Source of the DNA: Lyophyllum atratum
Lineage: Eukaryota; Basidiomycota; Agaricomycetes; Agaricales; Lyophyllaceae
Assembly (NCBI GenBank): GCA_014905825.1
Contig: JACGCN010000020.1
Coordinates: 310,001-374,000 of the forward strand
Direction: 5' to 3'
DNA length: 64,000 nucleotides
Shown here: piece after piece, positions 24,083-32,820 of the stretch
Layout of the letters: each line of letters starts with the position of its first letter
Position numbering within the stretch: position 1 is the stretch's first letter
Translations under genes and position numbers: made by a program
Notes under the pieces: model-generated
What the model was told of the DNA's origin: nothing
Database searches by the model: none
The model's input: the letters and a program-made list of their open reading frames with translations, nothing else

Positions 24083-24803
24083 TGGGGAGGCAGTTCACGA
24101 TAGGGATAGTGAGTAAACGAGCATTATAAAAGCGAATGAATCGGGAGAGCCCAAAGGGGTAATTGGAGGACCAATGGTTAAACTCCGTGGTGCATAGCAA
24201 ATGCGAATCAACTATGGAATGCACATATTTTGGAGGACGATGAAGTCAGGTCAGCCAATGGGACAATAGATACCATGAGGGAGAAAACTCTGGAGTAGAA
24301 ACACCATTACCAACGGGTGACAGATAGATAGGTATGCAGCTAATAAAGAAGCTGGAACATACCAAACAGAAGAGAAGTAAGAAGAAGCTAAGATAAGCAA
24401 CTGTACATGCGGATGAACTCGAGTCGGTACGGGGTGGGCGGCTCCGCGGAGGTCAGACGATCTTTCCAGAGAGGAAAGGAGGGAAGCAAAAGTGGAGCAG
24501 GAACAAGCCACGCCCCGAAGTAAAAATTGACGAGGAGCGCAGATCTGGGGAAGCACAGAGGGAAAAGAGCGGGGAAGAAGAGCATGTGTCTGTACGCATG
24601 GCCACTGAAAAGACACCCAGTTTTCGACCACCATACGCACACAAAGTCTGCACCGGCACCATTGTGAATATGGAATCCGCCTACAACAAAGATTCAGCGA
24701 GTGAGTGAGAATAATGCAACTTGGAAAATTATGACGAACTAAAATGATGCACAGAACAGAGTATTGATCGTCTGGCGGACGAGGGTCAGAAGGAAGACGA
24801 AAC
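24083..24803. other. Divergent intergenic region between two cargo genes, possible extra plus-strand exon
   Basis: This separates the minus-strand unknown gene from the plus-strand FRIGDIV gene, so both promoters should be here. On the plus strand about 24,415-24,690 has an open, charged frame ('RKGGKQKWSRNKPRPEVKID', 'HVSVRMATEKTPSF') ending in a GTGAGT donor-like site. It could be a 5' exon or remnant, but nothing identifies it. Confidence 0.35.
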
Positions 24804-25876
24804 ATGCCTCCATGGTCTGCTAAAGGTAAACGCCGTGTATTCGAGAAAATGCAAACAACTTAACTAAAGATACAAGGACCCCGAATGGTTCGAGGGCGTC
24901 AGAATCAAAGAAGTCGTCAAAGACAAAGTGTTTGCGCTAGTCATCGCGGATGATAACGGCAATCCAACGGAAGACGAATGCATCTTTACGGTGTACGGGG
25001 CCATATCCAAGAAGGACCTCCCACCGTTGAAAGCAGGCGTAAAACAAATGTAAGTCTGGGCAACGTAAACTGAGCGAAGGTACTGACGCCGGGGACACCA
25101 TCACAGAGACCAGGGAAGAATTAAATTCCTGAAGCAAGCAATTCGCCTTGATGGCCTGGGTTCAGAACGGTTTAAGGATGCTGTGGTTGCTGCGGGCGCG
25201 GTGTGGAACCTTTTCGATAGGGTATTCGAAGAAGGCGTTCTAGAGAGCTGGAAAGACGGCCTGGCGGGCGAGGATAACAACCTCATGGATATGTCGAACC
25301 TGCTTGTCACTAGCGTCAAAGCCGGTACCGGACAGCAGCACATACCTTTCGATGCAGGCAGTGACCCTCATGCGGTGATGGACAGCCTCATTCAAAAAGG
25401 TTACATGCGCACGGAAGATAACATAGTGCAGTACTCAGAAAGTAAAGTCGGCCTGGGTGGAAAGCGAAGGTAAATTATTCATATTTAATTTATTTTTGTT
25501 TTATTGACCAGTACCATCAGGTATGAGAAGATCGGGCCCCAAGCGTTCAGGATAGGAGACATAGTAGCGGCGCAGTTGTCGTTCAAGGCTATAGCGCTGA
25601 AGGAAGGCAGAACAAGCAAGAGCCGGATGATAGTGGTTTTACGGTCATTGACTCTGCTGGCCAAGAGCTCGAACTTCAGGAAGGTGAGGGCTAGCGTTAT
25701 CAGCGCAACACTCAAAAGCATATGATAGCGCGTGTTAGGAACCCGAAGCCCAAAGTGCGAAAGTAACAGTTACCCTGAAGAGGAAGCTCAGGCCGCTGGA
25801 GGATGCAGAGGTATATGACGTAAGGAAACGCATAAACGACATGTCAGTGGACGACGAACAAGTAAACAAAATGTAG
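24804..25876 (+). CDS. FRIGDIV-family hypothetical protein, Helitron cargo
   Basis: Plus-strand exons: a short start near 24,804 ('MPPWSAK', first donor unresolved), then 'DPEWFEGVRIKEVVKDKVFA' with 'IADDNGNPTEDECIFTVYG' (about 24,870-25,050), 'QGRIKFLKQAIRLDGLGSE' through 'MRTEDNIVQYSESKVGLGG' (25,106-25,470), 'YEKIGPQAFRIGDIVAAQL' and 'MIVVLRSLTLL' (25,515-25,682), and a last exon 'AKVTVTLKRKLRPLEDAEVY' ending in a TAG at 25,874-25,876. The joins after the first exon keep frame with standard GT..AG ends. The 'FRIGDIV...VLRS' core belongs to a family present in very many copies in agaricomycete genomes. I know of no assigned function. Its presence in a Helitron suggests that at least some copies spread as transposon cargo, which is inference. 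Confidence 0.7.
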
Positions 25877-26079
25877 TACACACAATTTATACATGCATGC
25901 ATTCCAATGACAGAAACTTGCCAGCAACGCATTCTCATGGCAAGGCACAGTACCATTATGTGTGATATGCGCAAAGAGGCATAGTTTGATCAAGCAATAA
26001 TTGAACACGCAATAACTAATACTTTACTTCAGGGCATATGAACATGGACAAAAATGAGACCTTAACTATTGCTACATCC

Positions 26080-26445
26080 TTAGTAGCACCGGGTGGTGCA
26101 GTGCTCATCGTAGTGCCGTATCCGTCCGTCCTCATCATAGCCGAATTCGGAATCGCAATTACACTGGACGTTTTCGTCTTTATCCTGCTGCCAGCGAATG
26201 AACGCAGCTGTGGCTGATATAAGGGGTCGGGTCAGAAACAGACGGCAAGGATACAGATGAAACAAGTCAAAATGATAAAACTCACCAGGATCGTAGTGCT
26301 GTACCTCTCTGTCCTCATCATAGCCGAATTCGGAATCGCTATTACACTCGGACGCACAACAATAAAAAATAAACTGTTGAGCAATATATGTGAAGGGAAA
26401 CAAGTGGCGAGTTTGGGAGGGACGTAGGCAGACATCGAAGTGCAA
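26080..26445 (-). CDS. Small Cys-rich protein with duplicated C...SEFGYDEDG...HYD motif
   Basis: Two minus-strand exons of a short protein. Exon 1 carries 'ECNSDSEFGYDEDREVQHYD'. A standard intron (about 26,285 to 26,220) follows, and exon 2 carries 'CNCDSEFGYDEDGRIRHYD' with a tail 'EHCTTRCY'. The two motif copies are nearly identical over about 35 bases at the DNA level (about 26,120-26,155 and 26,312-26,347), so an exon was duplicated. A second gene with the same motif lies at 28,574-29,230. The motif is C-x-C, acidic, FG-x-DEDG-x3-HY. I recognise no known domain. The start codon is uncertain because the N-terminal part has no recognisable sequence. Confidence 0.45.
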   Translation of the reverse strand: MHFDVCLRPSQTRHLFPFTYIAQQFIFYCCASECNSDSEFGYDEDREVQHYDPGEFYHFDLFHLYPCRLFLTRPLISATAAFIRWQQDKDENVQCNCDSEFGYDEDGRIRHYDEHCTTRCY

Positions 26446-26464
26446 CGAGGCTGGAAAATGAGAG

Positions 26465-26490
26465 AATTACATAATCAATGGTACAGACAT
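26465..26490 (-). terminator. Palindromic 3'-end-like motif before the small Cys-rich gene
   Basis: The minus strand reads TGTCTGTACCATTGATTATG then TAATT. It lies about 460 bp behind the CxxC gene (stop at 26,954) and 20 bp before the start of the small Cys-rich gene. Confidence 0.3.
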
Positions 26491-26953
26491 TGTATGTACA
26501 ACTTCAAGAACGTCTAATGCATTAACGTGACCATAAGAATTGTAAAAGGCATATAACAACGTGCGAGCAAGATGTATGAAATATGGGCCTTGTAGCCGAT
26601 GGGTGCACCCGTAATCGAGGAGGAAGGCCAACGATGAGTTTGCAGGTCAAATTCCTGGAAACAGTAATGCACATCATTCACCACCAATTAATTCAGCACC
26701 TGGGTACATTTTCAAGTTTTGTTTCGACGTAGCAAAATATATCATACTGGGTTACATACATAGGAGGGAAAATCTCATGTAATTATGGGGGAGAGGTGGG
26801 GGCATACACGAGCGATAGAACCTTGGTCGACCATATAAATTTCTAGGTGATGGCAAGTAATGTAAAAAGGAAAACTAGTCAATATTGAGTGCCAGTAAAC
26901 GGTAAGATTTAACGCACCTCATATAGAAATTCGGAGGGACGGCGCCTAATTGA

Positions 26954-27724
26954 TCAGAGGCCATCATACGCCAGGCTATTGTCCATTACCGCATCGGCCA
27001 TGCCGTCTTCATCCTCCCACTCCTTAAGCAACTCCTTCAAACGTTCACCCCGCCGAAAGACATTCTCTCGAGAATGGAAGCTGAGATGCGGTTTGAAGGG
27101 GAACAGAGTGAGTGTTGCGAGAGAGTCGGAGGGAAGACGGCAGTCATGGTTCATATCATGATCGAGGACTCGAATAACCTCGGCACAGAGAGCTTCGTCG
27201 GAAGCACGTGCTATGAAAAGTTCGGTCATGGCGAGAGCTGCAGCATAACCATGGGTCGCGACCCGGACTTCAGCAGCCGCGCGATCTCGACCAACCCTAG
27301 TAAAGGCGTCAATCAAAGCCTTCACACCTTAAGCCAAGTGTATCAGTTTATAAAAGAACAAGAATCAGGACAGCGACATACTTGATGGTAGGTCAGGGAC
27401 ATCCCGCAGCCTCTCAGCAAGCGCGTTGCGCGCGGACACCGGAACACGGTAGCTACATATATCTGCCTGTCCAAGAGTGATGCAGCATCTGCACGCAACA
27501 CCCCAACCTTCAAGCTTGCAAGGACTCTTCAACGGGTCACCGGCACACGATCTGCAAGAATCGGGGACCTATGCAGGTCGTAAATAAGCAAAGAAAATAG
27601 AGTACATGTAAAAGCATAAGCAATTGCGACTAACCGCGGCGTGTGGTAGCTGCACGTTCTTGAGTATGGATGTACCCTCAACGGTCAGGGGGGACACACT
27701 GCGAGGAGGTAATAGGTAAGCCAT
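26954..27724 (-). CDS. CxxC zinc-cluster-like hypothetical protein, Helitron cargo
   Basis: Three minus-strand exons. Exon 1 starts with ATG at 27,724 ('MAYLLPPRSVSPLTVEG') and ends at 27,635. Exon 2 starts at 27,568 and holds 'CRSCAGDPLKSPCKLEG' and 'ACRCCITLGQADICSYR'. Exon 3 (27,325 down to 26,954) holds a helical C-terminal part ('DAFTRVGRDRAAAEVRVATH', 'RGERLKELLKEWEDEDGMA'). The spacing of six or more Cys resembles the short Cys clusters common in agaricomycete hypothetical proteins; zinc and DNA binding are inferred, not shown. It lies on the same strand as the other cargo genes. Confidence 0.6.
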
Positions 27725-27810
27725 GTTACGAGAGCGTTATCGTTGTGCTCAAGACAGAGAATAAAAACGAGCCCTTAAATGAAAAATGAAACGCAGGAAG
27801 CGGAAGCATC

Positions 27811-28268
27811 TCAGAAGTTCGCGAATCCTACAACAAGGAATGCTGCTTACTAGTTTGGTCTTTGAAATTCCTGAGGTGGACAGCGGCCTCTCACGACAGA
27901 TCGCCTCTGAATCTGGTGATCAGAGCGGCTTCAAGAACACCAAGTGGCTCAGACGCCTTTTACATTTGATTCAAGAGTTTGCGAATCCTACGACAAGGAA
28001 TGCTGCTTACTAGTGTTGGTCTTTGAAATTCCTGAGGTGGACAGCGGCCTCTCACGACAGAGCGCCCCTGAATCTGGTGATCAGAGCGGTTCCAAGAACA
28101 CCAAGTGGCTCAGACGCCTTTTACATTTGATTCAGAAGTTTGCGAATCTCACGACAAGGAATGCTGCTTACCAGTTTGGGTCTTTGAAATTCCTGAGGCG
28201 GACAGCGGCCTCTCACGACACATCGCCTCTGAATCTGGTGATCAGAGCGGATTCAAGAACACCAAGTG
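27811..28268. repeat. Tandem array of three 160-bp repeats
   Basis: Three consecutive copies with periods of 160 and 161 bp (starting near 27,811, 27,971 and 28,131). Each includes 'GACAAGGAATGCTGCTTAC', 'GACAGCGGCCTCTCACGAC' and 'GAATCTGGTGATCAGAGCGG'. Copies agree at about nine of ten positions. A separate 24-bp fragment of the unit (CTCAGACGCC...) recurs at 29,643-29,666. Both strands contain open stretches, but no coding motif is recognisable. Confidence 0.9.
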
Positions 28269-28330
28269 ACACCAGGGATACAGGACGGATGTGACGAGAA
28301 GTCAGAGACGCATGTTCAAGGGGGACATAT

Positions 28331-28356
28331 TATTACATAAACAACGGTACAGACAC
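28331..28356 (-). terminator. Palindromic 3'-end-like motif behind the second Cys-rich gene
   Basis: The minus strand reads GTGTCTGTACCGTTGTTTATG then TAATA, about 220 bp behind the stop codon at 28,574. This fits a 3'-end role. Confidence 0.35.
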
Positions 28357-28573
28357 TCGACAAAAAAGTCACATGCATTCACACGATTGTAAGTGTCTGA
28401 AAAGGCATACAATACTGCGCCACTCAGTGTAACTTAAAACACACTAGACTGTACATTATCTAAGAGATTTTTCAAAAGTGAAAGATTTACAATAATTCAA
28501 GGCGAAGATTTATTTGTCAAAAAGAAACAGTGTAGTTGCCAAGTGTTACGAAAACAACCACGAGCCTGCATCC

Positions 28574-29230
28574 TCAGAACTGGCAGCCCTCTCCGTAGTG
28601 GCGAACTTCACCGTCCTCATCCCGCCCAAAGGTGGACTCGCAACCGCACTCGTCGTCATCATCCTTCTCCAAATGCCGTCTCCAAAGAGCAAGGGAGACT
28701 GACGGAAGCACTTTCAGCATTGGACGACAAGGCTCCGTCTAAAAACTCACGGCGGTCATAGGGCACTATCGAGTCCAACGTGGTGCTGGGTGCAACGCGT
28801 GGGACAGGCTTATTGATGTCCGGGCTGCAAATGTTACTGTTTGCGGCACCTGCGGCACCTGCGGTCTCAGCCAGGCCACTGCTGCCAGGAGTAGAGAGGC
28901 TGCTGTTGGCGGCGGTGGTTAGGTTGGACGGAGAATCGTGACTGCTGCAGAGAATAGTCAGGTGTCTCGTTACACGGTGAGTACGGACATGTGCTCACGG
29001 ATTCGACTCAGGGGCCGATGCAGCCACATTTTTCGGTTTGTCCTGTACCACAGGGAGGGAGGGAGCACCAACGTCACCTGTGTCTACTGTACCGGATTCT
29101 ATGTTATAGCAACACAATTAGCAAGGGCTTGCGCTCGTAGCCAGCAACTAACTTACGTTGATTGGACTGCATTTGTTTCGACGTATGCGAGAGGTGGCTG
29201 GGGAGCAGAAGCGCTTAGGGGATCTGGGGA
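28574..29230 (-). CDS. Second small protein with C-x-C...FGRDEDG...HY tail
   Basis: Minus-strand exons end with 'CGCESTFGRDEDGEVRHYGE' then 'GCQF' and a stop at 28,574-28,576. That is the same C-x-C, acidic, FG-x-DEDG-x3-HY signature as the gene at 26,080-26,445. Upstream exons are Ser/Thr/Ala-rich: 'PSNLTTAANSSLSTPGSSG' and 'INKPVPRVAPSTTLDSIVPY' (28,755-28,945), 'SGTVDTGDVGAPSLPPVVQD' (about 29,000-29,090), and perhaps 'SASAPQPPLAYVETNAVQS' (about 29,155-29,215). The start codon is not resolved. The low-complexity body with a conserved Cys-rich tail suggests an intrinsically disordered protein; no function is known. Confidence 0.45.
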
Positions 29231-29394
29231 AGAGGAGGAAGAGCAGGCTGCAAGTTAAGGGAAAGTAAAAAGGGGGTTTACCATGCAGGACTAACGTTAC
29301 TTACGAAACAGTACATGCGTAGGAGGGAATGGATCCGCAGAACTTCACATGCACGAGGCTGAATTCAATGGTCAGGGCCAACTGTCGATGTCCA

Positions 29395-29501
29395 GAGTCT
29401 GATTAGAGTGCCATGTGTCGACGGTGAACCCTAGCGTGCCTTACACGGAGTCTGATTAGAGAGCCGTGCGTCGGCGATGAAGCCCTAGTGTGCCTTACAC
29501 T
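29395..29501. repeat. 53-bp tandem duplication
   Basis: Two adjacent copies, each starting TCTGATTAGAG and ending in GTGCCTTACAC, with about eight differences. They lie in a stretch without recognisable genes (about 29,240-30,000). Confidence 0.8.
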
Positions 29502-29862
29502 GGTCCAGAAGGAATTTTCCGGGATTCTTGGACTCTATAAACGGCAACATTGGAGAAGAGGACGGAAATGAAGCAGCACACGAGGCAGATTGATATTACC
29601 AAAAAGGACACAGTACAGACAAGACAAGCAGGAATAGGCACCTCAGACGCCTTTTACATTTGATTTGGAGGTCCAGTTATCAGAGGCAAAGACAATATTG
29701 ATGACCGGGGCACAGTAAGTACGCAACACTAGAAGCACAAAGGCGGACGACAGATCCAATAAGCACGATCATTGGAACATCGACATATATGCAGATAATA
29801 TGGAGTATAATCATCGACACGTACAGGCAACAATTGATGTCCGAGGAGGCTCGGAAAAGTAA

Positions 29863-29886
29863 AATTACATAATTCACGGTACAGAC
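29863..29886 (-). terminator. Palindromic 3'-end-like motif
   Basis: The minus strand reads CGTCTGTACCGTGAATTATG then TAATTTT. No minus-strand gene ending nearby was recognised, so either one was missed or the motif is a general repeat of this element. Confidence 0.25.
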
Positions 29887-30000
29887 GAGGAAGACACATG
29901 CATCTATATGACCCAACAACCCAGCCCACTACCAAACCCCAGAGCGTCGCTTCAAAAAAGCTACAGCGCCGAACATCCACGATATTGAGCGCGATGTCTG

Positions 30001-30600
30001 ATGCAATTGATTTATCCATTGATAACACTCCTTCCAACGGTGGTGAGTTTCATCGCGGTGTTACTCAGAGGCAATACCAATAATAACGGGACAAATATCA
30101 CAGAGAACCGCTATCAAGATATAACCTTTGCGGAACTGACTATTTTATCAGTATTACGTCTCATTCAGACAGTGGAAGGAGTAGGTGGCAGGGCAAACAT
30201 CCACATTACAGACGGAGGGAATGGATGGGACGACGACATACGATGCAAGAGATTGCAATTAAATATCCACGACATTCATTTGCCGACCGTTCTAGTAACG
30301 CTGCTCCGGATGGACAATTGGATGAGTGTAGATATCCATACCGACTTTGCCTGGACCACGATATTGGCGCAGATAGTTGTAGATGGCGGTGGTCAAGAAG
30401 TCGAAGAGGCAACGATAGGGCCAGAGGGAGAAATTACTGGCTATGTCCCAAGAGACCGGAGGAAGCTCAGGTTCTGCATAGGCAATGTGAGCGTGCGGTT
30501 TTACATTCCACCTCCAGGCCGAGCCCGACCCCGAAGTAATGTAGACATACTCTTGGAAACTGAGGGTGATACGGACGACCGTTATTTCGCAGAAACTTAG
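30001..30600 (+). CDS. Unknown 199-residue protein near the Helitron 5' end
   Basis: One open plus-strand frame of 199 codons. The first 23 or so residues are hydrophobic ('LIYPLITLLPTVVSFIAVLL'), which could be a signal anchor. They could equally be intron read-through, because a GTGAGT...CAG pair lies at about 30,042-30,070 and another frame upstream ('MSDAIDLSIDNTPSNG') runs up to it, though that splice does not keep frame as read. The rest is acidic and strand-rich ('IQTVEGVGGRANIHITDGG', 'NWMSVDIHTDFAWTTILAQI', 'FCIGNVSVRFYIPPPGRA'). I recognise no family. Confidence 0.4.
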   Translation: MQLIYPLITLLPTVVSFIAVLLRGNTNNNGTNITENRYQDITFAELTILSVLRLIQTVEGVGGRANIHITDGGNGWDDDIRCKRLQLNIHDIHLPTVLVTLLRMDNWMSVDIHTDFAWTTILAQIVVDGGGQEVEEATIGPEGEITGYVPRDRRKLRFCIGNVSVRFYIPPPGRARPRSNVDILLETEGDTDDRYFAET

Positions 30601-30862
30601 CTATCACCGAAAATCAGGACAGTAGCGCAGCACCAGCATCATCATGATAGACGACATGTTAGATACAAGGGCTGATTATTTATCCAACGTGCCTTGAGAA
30701 TAATATACAAACACAGGTACAGATAAAAAGGTTACAGGAAGACGGAGTTATTGTAGCACGCAATGCACGATAACAGGGCAGGGAAAAGATAGCGTTACAT
30801 AAGACGTGGTACATGCAAAAGAGTCACGTGAGGTCACGCGTTTTCTTCATTTTTTGGGTACC
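30601..30862. other. Helitron 5' subterminal region without recognised genes
   Basis: AT-rich, with a weak TTACATAAGACGTGGTAC motif copy near 30,794-30,813. No coding sequence is supported. Confidence 0.4.
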
Positions 30863-30937
30863 TCTATAAATAGATTTCAAAAATTCCCAAAACTTTTCCA
30901 CCCAAATGACTTTGTATAACCTCAATCTATAAATAGA
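30863..30937 (-). repeat. Helitron 5' end with paired TCTATTTATAGA palindromes
   Basis: The near-palindromic 12-mer TCTATAAATAGA occurs at 30,863-30,874 and at 30,926-30,937, 63 bp apart. The outer copy forms the first bases of the element on the minus strand (5'-TCTATTTATAGA). A duplicated short palindrome at the start is not required of Helitrons but could be a recognition site for the Rep protein. Confidence 0.7.
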
Positions 30938-32515
30938 TCTCGGAACGAACATGTGGTTTTCTGAATATGTTACCACATCAGCTCCTTCTCGGACAGTAAA
31001 AGAGATGACATCCTACCTCTGGTTCTGCTGACTTTGGTAGGTTTCTCAGGTACTCCCGGTACGCTCCATCTTCGGGTATGTACGAACACCCTCGAAAAAG
31101 GGAAACATCGTCGTCATCGGTGTTCTTCGCATATTTCCCCACATGGAAGTTGCCATCAATGGTCCGAACGCGCTGATTTAGGTGCCTGCCAGGGATCATG
31201 GTCAAATCGTCAAAGCGAAACAAGGGTGGCCATACAATAGAGCTTCAGGTGTGGCCTCCCAATTATTCTCCATATTGACGCCCTTTTCGGGACAGGCAGG
31301 GCAATAGACAAGCATGTTTCCGTTTGGTCGATGATCGAGCACATGGTCGATGCCGTGCATTTGCCCAGAACGTCGCTTGGCCGTGATGATGGTCCACACT
31401 CGGAAGACGCGGCGGAACTGGGGATATGGGTCCTATTTTTGTTGATGAAAAGTCGGCTGCCTGATTCGTATTGGGATCACTCACAGAAATTTCACCCGCA
31501 AAGACATTGTCTGTTATGCGGCGGAAGGTTTGGATGAAATCATATGCATTGAGTTTACCCTGAAGATGCAGTCGATGGAATAATTGAATGAAATCGATTG
31601 AAAACGCCAAGGTAGGGCGCTTCACTGTTGCCGGAAACAGGCCAATGGCCATGAGCTGCTTGCGCCGGCGATCGACCGGGTTGCCATGACAGGTACAGAA
31701 ATGGACTCGAGTATTGTGGATGCCGTTGATGTCAACGATCAAGAACAAGACCTCGTCTTGACCAGGTCGTGCGTTTGGACATGAGTGACCATGATGACCA
31801 AGTGGTATGGCATAGGGAAGCGAGTCCGGTCCCGCCGTAAGACATGAGATATCAGATTTCAGGAAGTAACCTCGGGAAAAATCCCAGACGTGGGCCCAGT
31901 GAGTAGGAGTGGTCCGATGTTGGTCTATGAAGCATTCCGCACAAGACGGACTGTATCCTCGACAGTCAAAGCATGTCACAGATATGCGAGAGTTGGAATT
32001 GCATGCGCATGGCTCTCCTATGCGAGGATCAGCGTGTCTATTTTCGATCAAAGCGGCACTGATTTCAGCTTCCACCTCGAGGAACTCAGCCAGTAATTGT
32101 GAAAACTGTGCGAGAATAGTGTCGGTAAGCAGAAAACAATACCAACAGGAGCCAAGCATACCTGTGTTCGTTTGCCTTGTTCTGGCGTTGTTGTGTCATG
32201 ACCTTCCAAGTTGTGCACTATAGGATCAACCGGCGAAGGTTCGGGCACAGATGGTTCCTGCATGGGAGGTCCGTGCTTAGAGTAGGCGGCCGCAGGGAAG
32301 TTGTCGTCGTCTGACTCACTGTCAGAATGGTCATCTAGAACGATATTGAGGGCATAGGGAGCTCGAGGGGAACAGAGTCGTTTGTAGAGTGAACCGTCCT
32401 CCGTAATGGTAGTATGGGTGCTTGTATGGATTCGCGATTGTGTGAACACCGTCTCCCCGAGCGCAGCCTTGGCAGAATCAATAGCGTCGAGCTTTCGCTT
32501 CAACTTGTGAGCCAT
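30938..32515 (-). pseudogene. CxC2-KDZ transposase, N-terminal half, split from its catalytic half
   Basis: Five minus-strand exons: 32,161-32,515, 31,485-32,105, 31,236-31,417, 31,017-31,185 and 30,938-30,960. Exon 1 is polar ('MAHKLKRKLDAIDSAKA'). Exon 2 holds the CxC2-type Cys cluster known in front of KDZ transposases: 'CACNSNSRISVTCFDCRGY', 'CAECFIDQHRTTPTHW', then 'LGHHGHSCPNA', 'VDINGIHNTRVHFC' and 'QTFRRITDN'. Exon 3 has 'YCPACPEKGVNM'. Exon 4 has 'VRTIDGNFHVGKYAKN' and 'DDDDVSLFRGCSYIPE'. Exon 5 begins 'KTTCSFRD' and is cut by the Helitron. Reading on at 5,672 with the bases of the palindrome counted once continues in frame ('LGHAMLAMAHTRTYLKAL') into the catalytic half. No other lesion is visible, so the Helitron insertion may be the only inactivating event. 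Confidence 0.85.
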
Positions 32516-32820
32516 TCGGGAGTAAGATAGAGTAGTATGAACAGATACAACTCCCGTTGCTTGACTTATTTGAATAGATAACTGTTGCTATGATCATTCG
32601 CCGAGATAAAAGACTATGTGTGCATGGACCAGCCTGAGGTTGTCTGGAATGTTACGCTGGGACCTTGGCCAATTCTTGAGGGGACAAGCATGCATGAACC
32701 AGGTTATTGAATTCGAAAAGCTATAAAAGTCTGTTGGTAGTAACGATACGCTGTAACAAACAACTTAACCATTAAACCCACTACCTCACGAGCATCCCTT
32801 GCCTCGAATATCCTTCGATC
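32516..32820. promoter_or_regulatory. Bidirectional promoter of the KDZ transposase and the divergent gene
   Basis: The 305 bp between two divergent start codons. It contains a possible TATA-like 'TATAAAAG' at about 32,722 and the pyrimidine-rich stretch usual before a fungal start codon. No specific operator is recognisable. Confidence 0.45.

Larger units (their letters stand above)
5667..30937 (-). mobile_element. Helitron-like element (about 25.3 kb) with large gene cargo, inserted in the KDZ transposase gene
   Basis: On the minus strand the element begins at 30,937 with 5'-TC (TCTATTTATAGATTGAGG), preceded by a host A, as expected for Helitrons, which insert between A and T. At the other end an imperfect hairpin with GGCC arms (about 5,678-5,697) is followed at once by CTAG (5,674-5,677), fitting the Helitron 3' end (hairpin plus CTRR). 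A few bases (5,667-5,673) between CTAG and the host TCTCGG make the exact end uncertain. The host target is the 12-bp palindrome CCGAGATCTCGG, cut at its centre. The Rep-helicase gene runs in the same direction near the 3' end, the usual arrangement. Cargo comprises at least eight further genes on both strands between 14.0 and 30.6 kb. Confidence 0.8.

Noticed and set aside
24251..24805. 184-codon minus-strand frame with hydrophobic segments
   Set aside because: Cys/Ser/Leu-rich without conserved features, lying in a divergent promoter region; the plus strand looks more protein-like there.
27811..28268. CRISPR-like array
   Set aside because: Repeats are 160 bp, directly adjacent and without unique spacers, in a eukaryotic genome; it is an ordinary tandem repeat.
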